NCBI GenBank assembly: GCA_963377175.1
Contig: CAUJNA010003749.1
Location: forward strand, 1,507,390 to 1,571,389
Direction: 5' to 3'
From: Effrenium voratum
Taxonomy: Eukaryota; Sar; Dinophyceae; Suessiales; Symbiodiniaceae
DNA length: 64,000 nucleotides
Under the pieces are notes generated by a model. The model did no database searches, had not been told where the DNA came from, and saw only the letters and a list, made by a program, of their open reading frames with translations. Positions 11,810 through 23,085 of this stretch are shown piece after piece (position 1 is the first letter of the stretch; every line of letters starts with the position of its first letter). The translations under genes and the position numbers were made by a program.

Positions 11810-12360
11810 GTGATCAAGAGTTATAAAGGTTACAGCGGGTTGTAAGGCGGTGCGCGGGGATAATTATATGAGGGTAGGAAGATATGGTGGACAGCACCTA
11901 CGGGAAGTCGTGGTGGTTTAAAGGTTCTGCGGGCTAAGGGATGTGACGGTTCGCGGAAAAAAAAAGGTTGTAAGGCGGATAAAGGGGATGGGAGGTAAAA
12001 TAGTTTGAAGCAGGAGGGCTCTGGGGAAAATTCGAGGCTATCAAGGGTTATGAGGGTCCTAAAGCTAAAGGTTGCAAGGGTCAAAGGTTTGAAGGTTGTG
12101 TGGTGACGAGTAAAGGACCAGACGAATTTATACGTTGTGTTGGAGAAGCTGATTATAAGGGACTATAAGGCTTACTGGGTCAAAAGGTGTATATGGTTGA
12201 TTACCGGGTCATAGGAAGGGCCTTTAATAAATACGAATTAACTTTAAGGTGATGAAGTTCATTCGGGGGATCAGGCTCATAAGGATAATGGCTATAAGGC
12301 TTGGACGGGGTAAGGGTACAGGGTAATGAGGGACATAAGGCTTTTGAAGGTTACAAGATA
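11810..12360. repeat. Diffuse GGTTATAAGG-type repeat
   Basis: Words AAGGTT, GGTTGTAAGGC, GGCTATAAGGC and GGTTATGAGG recur throughout without a fixed period. Confidence 0.6.
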
Positions 12361-14254
12361 TTCACCATGTCACCGTTGGCATCGCGTTGGTACTTCACAA
12401 TCGCCCAGTTTCCCAGGCGGGATTAGGTTCCCTCTCTCCTCTGCCGGCTCTAATTATTACTCTTGCCGATACAAACTTAATTTGCTTGTGGCGTGATGGG
12501 CGTGTCTTGGCAAACCGCCTACCAAGGAAGACACACCCATGCGAGTGTGTTTCCCCCAAAAAAACTTTATGTTTTTCCGTGTGGTTTCCCTTCAAACCAA
12601 TTTGCAAAGATCAAAGTGGCCCCTCACTCTTCCATAACTCATGCAATTCTTGAAGATACTGGGCCCGTTAAATGGAACAATATCTCTCCAATCGGTTTCA
12701 ATCACATTCCCCAGATCCTCCACCCACACAGTACACTGACACAAACCGGCAGTAAAATGCACTTCCAAGAATAACGCCAACTGATCGACAAAATTGTTAG
12801 GATGGAGCCTTAGGAAACAATGGACATCATCTGGGTTTGTCTTAAAAATAGGGGACCCCCTAGTAGGTGTCCTGTTATTTTCCTTTGAAACCCACCAACA
12901 AATCTCGGTTGCTTTCTGCTCTGCTGAAAAAAGGCTAACTGTTAGTGGGTAAAAATTCGGAAATCCAACCACTCAACACTAAGAGGATCTAAAAAGCTAA
13001 GGAACCGCACGGCTGGCACCAAGAATTCGTTCCGATAGAAAGGACATGCAACCAACCAACTTGTGCAAGTCCGCCGGTTTCCTTCAGGGCCACTGCCTGG
13101 GAGAGCCCGAGTCTGGGGCAAGAGTCTCTGCGACTTCGTCGACTTCGTCGACTTCGTCGATATGCGTTCTCCAACAATGGCTTGGTTGCTGCAAGGACCC
13201 TGCAAAAAGTTGACAACTCTTTGGGGTTAAACAAAAACTTGATTTCAACCAAACAATTGAAGTCTAAAGATCCAACCCAATAGCAGTGAGAAGGTCAGTC
13301 CCCTTATACTGGAAAAAGGGTAAGCAGAAAGGTTGGATTCAAGCCCTTCCAACTGTGTAGGGCTTGGCATCTAATTCTGTGGTGCTTGGCGGTACGCTGA
13401 TTGCCAGTTGCATGTTTCGAGCCCACAAAACAAATAGAACATGGAGACAAATGTAGGGGGCCCCGAAATGGGTGCTTTTCCTGCGGTTTCCAATCAATCT
13501 ATTCGAACAAAGCCTTCCTCAAAAAAAGCACGCCCAAAATCACTTGAAGCAAATGGAAGTACTTGAGGCAGAACAACTTGCAACCAAAATTTGTCGTGGG
13601 AAGAACCAAGATACCCTTCTTATAAAGGTAAAAAAAAAAAAACGCCCCTTGAAAGAAACCCCGGGATCCAACCCCTCCGTCCGAAGCAGACCGCATCAAC
13701 CAATGGATCGGCGCACCGGGAAGAGGGTCGCCATGCACTGCCGGGCAGTGTTGATCTGGCCCTCGGAGCGTCGAACCAAGGATCTCTGTGGCCAGAGTTG
13801 TTGTGTTCTTTTCTTTTTTTAATGGGTCGTCCCTACGTCCAAAGGATCTTTTTGTCAGATTTGGACCCCAATGGGTCTAGGGTGAAGGCACAAGGGTTTA
13901 GGGTTTAGTGTTCGAAGGCAAAAGGGTCTCTGCGGCCAGAGTTATTTTTCATGGGTCGTCCCAAACAAATCGACCCAGGAAATGGGTCGACGTTGGCGAA
14001 CTTGGGCTTCTCTCGACCTGTCGGACCACCTGGGGCCAAAACAGAAGACTAAAGATCCGTCAGCCAAGCGCCGGGGCGGGAGGGGGGGAGGTGAGAAAAT
14101 GGAACAACTTCTGCATGGCTTGCGGTGGCGGATAAACATTCTCGTTTTCCATGAGCTGCAAGATGGCTTGAGCCATTCTCGTTCCCAAACATCCCGCCAT
14201 TACCTACCCACTCCAAACGACTTTTGGTGTATATTCAGAAGCCCCGTTTGCTTT

Positions 14255-14352
14255 TCTTCATGGGCAAAGGCGGCTCCTTTTCCAGCCAGAGGGCTTACTT
14301 CATCTCTCTGCGGGTAACCCAGGTGTGGGCAGATCTGACCAGAGCCTTCGGA
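14255..14352. repeat. 95-bp direct repeat, copy 1
   Basis: GGCGGCTCCTTTTCCAGCCA to GTGTGGGCAGATCTGACCA recurs at 15424-15524 almost unchanged. Confidence 0.88.
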
Positions 14353-15180
14353 AGGCGACAAAGAAATCCTCAGGGGATGAGCCACAAAGGCAAACCGTGG
14401 TGTACCTGTGCGCTTTGTTGTGTTTTTTTTGGTACCCTCCACCGACTCACATGGAAGTGCACAGAGCCCTGTAGAAAGACGACCTTCCTCCTGGCAATGG
14501 GGTTTGTGCACTTCCAGGGTTGGTGGGAGGGTAATCCTTTGGAGTTGCTTCAAAGAAGACAAAGCAAAAGAAAACATATGGCTTGAGCCTATTTTAAGAC
14601 ACAGCCCCACCTCTTTGCATGATGTTTCTGGGTAACCTGCGGGCTAGCTGGGGTTTGGTCAGATTTGATGTGGACAAATCGATGACACAGGTGTCCTTGA
14701 TTCGAAGAAACAATGCAACTCGAACAAGCAGAAGTAAACAACCCCATTTTGATAGCGGTTCCCCTAGAGGATATTTGGCAAACTAGTGAGGCCCCAGCTT
14801 TTGCTTCTTTAGTGCGTCCCCATGCAGACTACTGGACATCTTGCCTTATCACAGAGGCCCCATGTCCCGCAACGCTAGTTGATGTTTTAAGTCGACGGTC
14901 CAAAGTTGGACAACACGTACTAGCTCAACACTTGAAATCTTGTTTCAAAGGAGGGCCCCTGCAAATTTAAACCAAAAGGAAGTCTACTCCCGAGTCCTCA
15001 GGGTCCGATTGCGTCGTTTTGCCTTGAAAAACCCAAAGGATCCAGGGGGGTGTTTCTCAAAACATTCCCTCAAAATGCATGGTGCTCTTTTAGGTTCAAC
15101 CACATGGGTCCACCATTTTTTCCAGAAACTTGCCAGGGTCTCTCCGAGTACAAGAGCTAAGACTGGCTCTACTGCAAAGC

Positions 15181-15314
15181 TACTCTGTGGACGGACAAAA
15201 TCCTGCACCACCTAAGAAACCCTGGTTTCTGATGATTCACCTGTAAATACCAACAAACAATGGCTTCAACCATGCGTTCAACATGGTGCGAAATGGACTT
15301 CGTCCATCCACAGC
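15181..15314. mobile_element. Family G MITE-like element
   Basis: It begins TACTCTGTGGACGGACAAAA and ends TCGTCCATCCACAG. The interior ATTCACCTGTAAATACCAAC and AACAATGG is shared with 34853 and 40395. Confidence 0.82.
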
Positions 15315-15423
15315 AGCAATCACATCCTACCTTAAGGAGAGCACATTCTATCGCGCTGCGCGGCTGGGGAAGTCCATGGGAAATTAAAATCAAACCCATG
15401 ACTCCAAGGCAAAGGGCTGTTGG

Positions 15424-15524
15424 CCCTTTTGCTTTTTTTCAGGGGAAAAGGCGGCTCCTTTTCCAGCCAGGGCTTACTTCATCTCTCTGCGGGTAACCCA
15501 GGTGTGGGCAGATCTGACCACCAG
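15424..15524. repeat. 95-bp direct repeat, copy 2
   Basis: It is the second copy of the 14255 repeat, about 1.2 kb away. Confidence 0.88.
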
Positions 15525-15578
15525 AGCCTAATCCATGGACCCCCGAAAACCGCTTCGCCTTTGTCTGCCTTCATCAGC

Positions 15579-15638
15579 CTCAAGCTCACGAACTGCAAGG
15601 CTCACACGCGAGACGGCGGTGGCTAATTCAGTGCATCC
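15579..15638 (-). CDS. Gene B exon: unknown protein
   Basis: Twenty codons read GCTELATAVSRVSLAVRELE, an amphipathic helix. The AG|G acceptor is in phase 0 and the GC donor (GAG|GCTGAT) in phase 0, so it joins cleanly to its neighbours. The frame is open on both sides for a further 10-15 codons, which makes the borders less certain than the coding call. Confidence 0.55.
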
Positions 15639-16150
15639 CTTGAAGATGGTCTGTGCGGTTCCAAGATCTCTTGATGAATCAAGCTGTTGTTGTTTTTCTT
15701 ACAGGGTTCTTTCTGTTCCTCCCCACCCGCCCCCTCCCCCCCCCCATTGCTGAGGTGGTTTCTTCCAGCCAAGACGATCCTGGGTCTTCCAATGCCAGAC
15801 CCAGATCCCATTCAACATCCGAGAGGAATGACCTTTTGTGCGTTTCGCCGGGTGCCCCACTCAAGGATTGGCTCAAAATCGCCAGCGTGGACATCTTGGG
15901 CGTTGGGGTCTCAAAAGCCGGGTGCCCCACTCAAACAGGGATCCTTACATTATACACCTGAACATTGCCTCGTAAATGGTGGTGTCTCTTTATTTTGCAG
16001 GAGAAAGCCATCTTTTAAATGGTGGCAAAATGTATCTTTTAAGGAGCCCTATCAAAAGTCGGCGGTTCCAATCGCCCGCGTCTCGACCCAGATCGATCCT
16101 TCGATCCTTCCGCCGGTCGATCGATCAGGGCGAGCGGCTGGGTACTCCGC
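15639..16150. other. Gene B intron
   Basis: It contains the family F element (15934-16051) and pyrimidine-rich DNA. Nothing else is recognised. Confidence 0.45.
15934..16051. mobile_element. Family F MITE-like element
   Basis: It begins AACAGGGATCCTTACATTA and ends ATCTTTTAAGGAGCCCT, inverted ends of about 14-20 bp. The shared interior is ACACCTGAACATTGCC-GTAAATGG. Confidence 0.84.
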
Positions 16151-16202
16151 GATGGTCTTGGCGCTGTCCACGCTCGTTGCGAAGCTCGCGACGCTGGTCT
16201 TC
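16151..16202 (-). CDS. Gene B exon (first one seen): unknown protein
   Basis: Seventeen codons read KTSVASFATSVDSAKTI with strongly C/G-ending codons (AGC GTC GCG AGC TTC and so on). The first base completes a codon from an earlier, unseen exon. The acceptor is CCCAG|G and the donor is GC, as in gene A. No family is recognised. The Ser/Ala/Thr/Val composition resembles the next gene B exons. Confidence 0.5.
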
Positions 16203-17662
16203 CTGGGGGTGTCCGTATGGCTTCCCTGGGTGTCCTTCTGGCCTTGCTTCGGCTTCCTTTTTGGCCTTCCTCTTGGCCTTTCTTCTTTTGGCCTTCCTTT
16301 TGGCTTCCAAGTTTAGGTTGGTGCCCAAAGAAAGGAAACACGACATGGCGCATTCACCCCTCCCGAAGCTCCTGCCTCGATCCAAGTCCTTTGGGTTCTC
16401 GTCGGGGAATTGGAGCTGTGATGTTGGTCCCAGACGCGTGTCGAGTCTTACCCAAACGGTTGCTGCAAGGACCCCCCCGGCAAAAAGTTTTTCACTTTTT
16501 GGGGGGTTTAGGGGAGAAAACACATTTTTTGGGGGGGGGTTTAGGTTGGAAAACACCTTTCTTGATTTCTTTCCCAAAAAGTTGTCCAGTCTAAAGATCC
16601 GCTACCCAATAGCACTCAAGTTACAGACGACAACGGAACTAACCACGAAACTAAGGTCGACCCAGGATGAACAAACCTGGCGGACTTTTATGTGTCTAGT
16701 CCAAACCAAAAGGGAACTCACCACGACGAGTCATGTAGACCCAGGATAAAGAAAACCCGGCGGATTAATAATGGGGTGTTGGGCGCAAAAGCGAATGATC
16801 CCCTCTACAATGACACACACCCGCGAATAGTATCCTTGTTGACAAACAAATCCTGGGTTCTGGTTAAAAATAACACTATATGTTTCATTTTTATGGGGAC
16901 GATAATCAGTTTGCACTTGGATGTTCAACCCACTTGGCAAGTAGGCTATAACCATGCTTATAAGGGGACTATCCTCAGCTACCCCAATTGCGACCGTGGC
17001 TGTAACCTAGGTACTAAAGTGGGTTGACCATCCAAGCAACGGCATTCAAAGCTTTGCCGCCTTTTTCCCTCTGCTCGCCATGTCTGTCCGTCTGCGCAGT
17101 GCGAAGAATCTCGCACGCATCGCATAACTCGATCTGCGCTTCACTAATTACTATATTACACGAACCTATAAGCGATCCACCAATGAATCACACCATGTAA
17201 AATAATAGTTCCCGCAATTGCAATAGAATATGTAGTCTACAGTAATATTTTAGTAAGACACGCAAAGGGACCTTTTGCCAAATCAGATCAAATGGTTTCT
17301 ACATTGCAGGCTGCTCGTCACAAGGCTAGAAAATCGATCAGGGATCCACTAACACCCTTGTGGTTTGGTCATGGTTTCGTCCGGAGTGGGGAACTGTACC
17401 CAACACATGCCCATTGCTGGCAGCCTCAAACAAGGGAGCGGCTTGGTCTCTTCCCACACAAGTGAGCTTCATGGGCAGAATCGCGGGTTTTACCCCATGG
17501 TACCGCCAAGCTTGGCATTCTATATACCATATGCTTGCCGTATGTGTAATGTTTACCGCATTTCTCCGTTATTTTCCGTGTTTCAGTGGTTTTCCCATCT
17601 GCTTGCCCTATGTTTAATGTAGGTTTACCCCATTTCCCCGTTTGTTCCCTGTGTATGTCCGC
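16203..17662. other. Spacer between genes A and B
   Basis: About 1.5 kb separates the gene A stop from the first gene B exon I can support. The Lys/Ala-rich frame at 16203-16330 (minus) directly before that exon is a simple repeat of AAAAGGAAGGCC-like words. Earlier exons of gene B may be hidden here. A stretch near 17050-17120 has some codon-like bias on the minus strand but no clear borders. Confidence 0.4.
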
Positions 17663-17731
17663 TCACTTCACCAGAGGCGGCCACCAGCCGAAGGTCTCCC
17701 CGCTGGTGAGCACCAAATATCCCACGTAGAC
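17663..17731 (-). CDS. Gene A exon 19: C-terminus and TGA stop
   Basis: Twenty-two codons, VYVGYLVLTSGETFGWWPPL plus VK, are followed by TGA at 17665-17663 (residues 562-583). The AG|G acceptor joins in phase 0 to exon 18 to give GPILVYVGYLVLTSG, completing the last helix. The whole reconstructed protein is about 583 residues, somewhat shorter than animal NCKX2. I see no clear polyadenylation signal after the stop. Confidence 0.85.
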   Translation of the reverse strand, partial: VYVGYLVLTSGETFGWWPPLVK

Positions 17732-17916
17732 CTTGCTGCGATTTCGCTGAACCGTCTCTGAACCGTCTCTTCAGCCCAAAGGGACCCACGAAAAAACGCC
17801 CGGCGTTTTTGTTTTTCTTTTTTCCAACGAGAAGTTCGGAACAAAAACTGGTCGTCTCCGGACTTGACGTGAAAAAGTGTCCATTGGAGGATCCAGGTGA
17901 ACCTTTTGGGACCTTG

Positions 17917-18046
17917 ACTCAGATGCCCAGTGAGATTTCCAGGGGAAAACAAAGAAACGGCATCCGATTTTTTGGGTTGGTTGAGTTTAAAGGGAACCCT
18001 TTCACAAAAAAAGGGGAGAAAAAGGGCACCACTGGGCAACTGGGTT
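17917..18046. mobile_element. Family C MITE-like element
   Basis: It begins ACTCAGATGCCCAGTG and ends CACTGGGCAACTGGGTT. It is well preserved and lies in intron 18 of gene A. Confidence 0.87.
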
Positions 18047-18544
18047 GACTAGATTGGACTGGTTCTGGGGGCCCTAAACCAGCACCCAACGTCTGATTTT
18101 GCCAAACACCCTTCAAGTGAGGCAGGCCTTGGTGCGGGGGGGGGGATGAGAACAGGTTCCGAAAGCTTGCACCCAAGGACAATGATGTGCGCGAGTGGCG
18201 GAGTCAACACTCCATGGTTGTGAACATATCCCAAAGTGGGATTGACTACTTCATCATCTTGAAGGGGGTTGCACTAAGAACAAATAGTGGGTTGAGCAAA
18301 AAGTGGAAAGTGGGACTGACTATGGAATTAATCTTGAAGGGGATCCTTGGTATCACACAGAGTTGCACTAATAACAGGGGAAAGGGAATCCACCAGCCTT
18401 GGGGAGGGAGGATGGGGAAAAACTGGTTCTTTCGGAAAGCCCAGAAGAGGTCGATTCGGGCATGTGTCAAACTTGCGGGACTCCGAAAGTGCTAGTTGCC
18501 TTCTGGTTTCCCTTTAAACCAAGTTGAAAAAAGGGTACCAACTC

Positions 18545-18610
18545 AAACACCCACACACACACACACCAGCAAACACGCACACACACACAAACAAACCAAC
18601 AAACCAACAA

Positions 18611-18645
<35 letters not shown>

Positions 18646-18722
18646 AACAAACAACCAGACAAACAGAAAGACAGGCAGAAAGACAGACACCGACAGACAA
18701 ACAAGCGCACGCAGACACAACC
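18545..18722. repeat. CA/AAAC/AGAC compound microsatellite
   Basis: It is a CA run, then AAAC, AGAC and AAAC blocks. Long open frames on both strands here are artefacts. Confidence 0.93.
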
Positions 18723-18791
18723 ATTGGCTTGTTCGCTTGTTCGCTTAGGCGGATTGACAATCAATTTGATCGCAAGCTGAGGCACGCTCAC

Positions 18792-18909
18792 CAGGATAGG
18801 GCCGTAGGAGTATGAGAGCTTGCAAAAGGGTGGCATGAAGACAAAGAGGATCACCAAGGCCAAGGTCCCAGACATCCACAGCACACCCTCGTTGATGCCG
18901 GCCACATTC
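18792..18909 (-). CDS. Gene A exon 18: penultimate membrane helix
   Basis: It reads NVAGINEGVLWMSGTLALVI, continues into LFVFMPPFC and ends KLSYSYGPIL (residues 523-561). This is a clear membrane helix plus the start of the next, as in the C-terminal part of exchangers. The acceptor is AG|G. The donor is a standard GTGAGC. The neighbouring DNA on the downstream side is a CA/AGAC/AAAC microsatellite. Confidence 0.92.
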
Positions 18910-18965
18910 CTCACGTGCATGGATCTTGCTTTTGTTGGTTTTCCCCTGTTTTTTTATTATTATTT

Positions 18966-19010
18966 CTTTATGTTTTTTTTTTTTTTGGGGGGGGGGGGGG
19001 GGGGGTTTTT
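18966..19010. repeat. Poly-T/poly-G run
   Basis: About 17 T are followed by about 18 G and more T, a likely site of sequencing-length error. Confidence 0.9.
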
Positions 19011-19755
19011 TGTTTTTCGCACTCACGTGTTTCGACCTGAAGCCGGTGACGATTCTTCGGGTTGATTCCCCATGTCCCTCACCCATCTACGTTCAGAAAG
19101 CACAAGTTCCCGGGGGGGTTGGGTGATCCTCTGAAGAGAGCAGCCTGGGGGGTAGATGCGAACGAAGCAGGATATTTGGCGCATGGATGCCACAACACAA
19201 GAGCTGACAAACAATAAACTGAGGTTGGCTTGTACATTCAACACCTCTTTCTTTCATGCAATTCGGGTTGGTCAAACTGGGAACAATATGGGCTCGAATA
19301 TGTGGGTCACAGGTCACTCAGCAAAAGCAGGAAAAGCCGTACAGCAAAACCAAAAGAAGCTGAACATATCTACAGGTGGGACTAGCTGTTCCGCCGCGGA
19401 GGCCCAAAAGATTGGGTTTGGCAACCCGTGGGTTTGTTGCCTCCCTGTTTGGTGGTCCCGACAAAAAGGCGGCGCGAGTGCTTCGCTGTCCCAGATGTTC
19501 CGGCCCTCCAGTTTTTCCAGGTGAGGGTTTGATTTTGGTAGCAAGAAGGTATGCTTTGCTTTTGGCTTTTGGTTTGGTTTCGATTTTTCTGGCTGGGCTT
19601 TAACCCCAAAGGCGGAGTGTGGGCCACTAGGCAAGATCGCCACCTCCTTCCTCTTTTCACCTTGACGGTGCTGTTGGTGTCTTTGGCCCCCGAAACGTCC
19701 AGCCGAAAACCGAACACCCCACTGGCAGGGGAGGTTCCCTGGTTCCCCGGCAAGC

Positions 19756-19835
19756 TGCTGGATGATGGGCTTGCCCCCGTGCTGCTGCTGGTAGATGACC
19801 CAAGGCAAGGCCATCGCCAAGAACACGTTCTGCAC
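19756..19835 (-). CDS. Gene A exon 17: end of alpha-2 and following helix
   Basis: It reads VQNVFLAMALPWVIYQQQHG then GKPIIQ (residues 496-521). Together with exon 16 it forms GSNVQNVFLAMALPWVI, equivalent to GSNxxNVFLGLGxxW of NCX. The acceptor is CAG|G. A GC donor inside a Gln codon (CA|GCTTGC) gives phase 2 as exon 18 requires. The open frame continues past the donor but loses hydrophobicity and family likeness. Confidence 0.92.
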
Positions 19836-20035
19836 CTGGCTTGAACCGAGATCGGGAAGATCGGGGAAATCCCAAAAAGCCAATGGAGGCCATAAAAGTC
19901 GTAGACCTGCACAGCTCCCCCAAGACACAGCTCCCCCCGCCAAAATGGTTTTGCTAAACGGCTGCGGATGTGATGTTTGGGGTGTCCTTTCGAGGGTGTA
20001 AAGCAAACATGTAACTCCCCTCCCTGCCCCAAAGA

Positions 20036-20140
20036 GACTCAGATGCCCTGTGGATTTCCGCTGCAAAAAAAGGCGGCCTTCTTTGTTGGTGGAGTTTAAA
20101 GAAAAAGGGGAACCCTTGCCTAAAAAATGGAAAAACCAGG
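20036..20140. mobile_element. Family C element, worn
   Basis: It begins GACTCAGATGCCCTGTGGAT with the GGAGTTTAAAG interior. The right end is degraded. Confidence 0.6.
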
Positions 20141-20756
20141 GCGGAGTTTAGAGGTTCAAAGACCAGCTCCTTCCAGAGTCCGGTTCAGCGCCCATCCCGT
20201 CGTAGGTTCAGCGGCCCGATGCGGGCCCTCCCCCATAGATATGGCCACGCGGATATTTTGTTTTTCGTCCAACAGAGAACCATTTCCGGAAATGTGCGAT
20301 GGTTCTCCCCTTTAGTTTCTGGCAACTGTGCAAAAGGGGTAGCAACTCTGAAAGGCACGGAGAGAATCAAGGGTCGGCGTGACCCAAGCAAATTTGGAGG
20401 GCCGGTTGAACACTGCTCCAACAATCATGGAAGCTGACGATGTCAAAGGACTGTGCCTCTTCTGGGGAACATGCCGGTCCACTGATTGATGGAAAGAGGG
20501 TAGGCTCGAAAAGAAGGGTATGAACTCCAAAAAGCAGACACAACCACATCAACCTGCAACAAGAACCAGGTCAACAAAAGTGACATCCTCAAAAAATACC
20601 CTCTAGTGGCTTAAGGGGAAACAACTGGGTCTAAAAGTAGTTTTGACAACCCCCAAACGAATTACTTTAACAGGTGCTTTAAGACTCGGGCTTCTTGGCT
20701 GGAACTCCAAGATCCCCTGACCACTCCGGGGCAGTAACAATCAACCAAACAACCAA

Positions 20757-20850
20757 CCAGTCAAGCAAGCAAGCAAGCAAGCTAGCTAGCAAGCTAGCAA
20801 GCTAGCTAGCAAGCTAGCAAGCTAGCAAGCTAGCAAGCACGCAAGAAACC
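20757..20850. repeat. CAAG/CTAG microsatellite
   Basis: GCAA units turn into an AAGCTAGC pattern, which is self-complementary in places. Confidence 0.92.
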
Positions 20851-21982
20851 CTTTCCGTCATAAAGTAGGAAAATCATCGTCGTAGCTTCTCAGAAGCCCA
20901 GAACTGGCAGCCTTCTCCCATTTGATTCTAAAGCGAAGCCCCTTGAGCCTTACAAGCCTTACCAATCCCTTCCTGAGGGCGAGGGATGCTTTTTTTGGAC
21001 GACATGGTCTTCTCTGGCGGCAATGTTGACCCTGGATCAAACCCGTCCTGTTTATTTGGGGGGGGTGGTTTCCTCAAACAGCCACGAGTCATTCTCGTAG
21101 TCCCGAAAAAAACCTACTTTCTGGTTCCCCTCTAAAATGGTAATCAACCGGGTGTGTATGAAACCGGGCTCAACATGAGCTCAATTGCCCACAGCAATAC
21201 AAGGTCAACCTTGGGTCATGACCCCAAAAAGGGGTCGGCGTCCGCTTTGGGCAAGTGAAACATGCAACCCATTTTTATTGCATGAGGATTCCTCAAATTG
21301 TGTCTCTAAACATCACCCCGCTGAGTTATCATCTTTTTGGGTTGTTTCTCATGGGTCACTGGATTTCTCCTTCAAAAGCTGATCTTTTTTCCTGTGCTGT
21401 CCATTGAAACTATCGCCACTTTTGGAGGGTTCCACAACGGGACATGCGGGGCTGATCAAGATTCCTGGCCCCAAAATGCCCACGTAGCTTTTGCCAATTC
21501 GTAGTGAACATCGTACAGTAAGCTGTTTTGCTGTTGGGGCCGAACCTTTTCTTTTGAGTCCCTTTTATCTGGACTTGCTTTTCACCCCCCCCCCTCAAAG
21601 CGCCGCGCCCTCAGTGCACTTGGCAAGCCGCAAAGACAAAAAGTGAACATTGTAATTATCCTGTTGGTGGTTTCCTGAATGGTCACCCGACGTATCACGG
21701 ACCTTTTGATCAAACCATTTTGTGTTTGGGGTTGAAACCTCAATCAAAAGCACAACCGAAGCCAATTTGGGGGGGTCCCCTATATCCATGTTGTTATGTT
21801 ATCTTGTTTTTGCTTTGGTGTTTGAATATGATCATGTTATTTTTATTGCTTGTCTATCATCTCGTTTGTCTCTTTATTGCTATTTATTGCTCTTTATTAC
21901 TTTCTTCCCCCATCTTCTTCCTACCATAACAACGAAATCCTGTATATACATATATATTATACATACATATTGAAAACACCAT

Positions 21983-22010
21983 TTGTATATATATATATAT
22001 ATATATATAT
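21983..22010. repeat. TA microsatellite
   Basis: It is a TA run close to gene A exon 16, on its donor side. Confidence 0.9.
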
Positions 22011-22071
22011 CGTGTAAAACACAAAGCAACAACAACAAAAACGCCTACCTAACTTCTTTTCGCTTGGGGGC

Positions 22072-22181
22072 GTTGGATCCCAGGGCGTTGGCAATGGCCG
22101 CCGCGGGCTTGTTCTGCTGGGCCATCAGCACGGAGGCCACGGCGTTGGGGAAGGAGGTGCCGATGGCGCAGACGGTGATGC
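22072..22181 (-). CDS. Gene A exon 16: alpha-2 repeat, main part
   Basis: It contains ITVCAIGTSFPNAVASVLMA (residues 460-479) and ends AAAIANALGSN. This is the alpha-2 ion-binding signature of CaCA exchangers (NCKX GTSIPDLITSVIVA, then GSN). At the position where animal proteins have the ion-binding aspartate, this protein has asparagine (N471). The acceptor is AG|G, and the GC donor falls directly after AAC in phase 0. Confidence 0.95.
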
Positions 22182-22331
22182 CTCGCGCCGACACGAGCTG
22201 ACGCGAGCTGACGCGAGGGGCGGGAGGGGGCGGGAGGGGGTGGGGGGGGACGTAGGATGGGCTGGGGATGGGCTCCATGGGCGGCTCGTCTTCTTCTTGT
22301 GTTGGTTGGGTTATGCCTCTACGTTAAACAA

Positions 22332-22493
22332 AGGAACTTCCGCGGGGATACGGAGGGAGCGAGTCCCGATATGGGGGGATTCCAACTTGACGCCATTTCT
22401 GATATCAAACTTAGTCAAGGTGCAGCAAACGGGGAATCCTCCCGTATCCCTGGTTCCCCCTGTATCCCTGCTAGTTGGTTTCCCTGACTTCGC
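22332..22493. repeat. 160-bp dispersed repeat, copy 2
   Basis: It is in the same orientation as copy 1, and the right half (from AAGGTGCAGCAAACGG) is nearly identical. It lies 150 bp from gene A exon 16. Confidence 0.88.
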
Positions 22494-22966
22494 GAGCGAG
22501 GGGCGCGGAGCTGAGGGATGGGCTGGGGGATGGGTTGGGGGTGGGGCTCTAATGTTAACCCCGGAGAAAGCGGAACCCTGGTTGATCTTCATCGGGGGGT
22601 CTCCCCTGTTCACGGGGATTCAGACCCTTTTAGCGGGGAAAGAAGGATGTGATAGAGATAAGAAAAGCATATGAAAAGAGATAGAAAGAGCAGTGATTGG
22701 AGGAACAGCGGATTAACTTCTAGCATCCACTGCATCCCTTTCTACCTCCTGGTCCACCCTTCGTTCCATCTGGATTCTTATGTTGGAGAACGAAGGCATG
22801 AGAAGGAAGAGACAAGTTCAGTCATCAGGGCGCGGGGGATCTGACCCACATCGGAGAATCTGAGCCCTGGAGAAATAAAAACAGAATCCACTTGTTCGGC
22901 CCCAGGCGCAAGTATGGACCATGGATTCCAGATGAGTTTGGTTTCAGGGAGCTAAATAGGTGTGCT

Positions 22967-23085
22967 AAATAGGGATCCTTACATTATACACCTGAACATT
23001 GCCTTGTACATGGTGGTTTCCCTTTATTTTAGAGGAAAAAGCAACATGTTTCAAATGGTTGCAAAACGTATCTTGTATAAATAGG
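22967..23085. mobile_element. Family F MITE-like element
   Basis: It shares TAGGGATCCTTACATTATAC, CACCTGAACATTGCCTTGTA and ATGTTTCAAATGGTTGCAAA with the other F copies. Confidence 0.82.

Larger units (their letters stand above)
11374..15578. other. Gene B intron, 4.2 kb
   Basis: It holds family A (11424-11540), a diffuse GGTTATAAGG-type repeat (11810-12360), a (CTTCGTCGA) triple repeat (13133-13160), two copies of a 95-bp repeat (14255-14352 and 15424-15524) and family G (15181-15314). The plus-strand frame at 14713-14970 is open but not recognised. Confidence 0.45.
19836..22071. other. Gene A intron 16
   Basis: It holds a worn family C copy (20036-20140), a CAAGCTAG microsatellite (20757-20848), a diverged inverted element (about 21020-21180) and TA runs (21940-22010). 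Confidence 0.6.

Noticed and set aside
14713..14970. 85-codon plus-strand open frame
   Set aside because: It has A/T-ending codons unlike the real exons, opposite orientation, no family likeness and no supported splice borders.
16039..16353. Long Lys/Arg-rich minus-strand open frame
   Set aside because: It is mostly an AAAAGGAAGGCC-type simple repeat. Only the 16151-16202 part in another frame has coding character.
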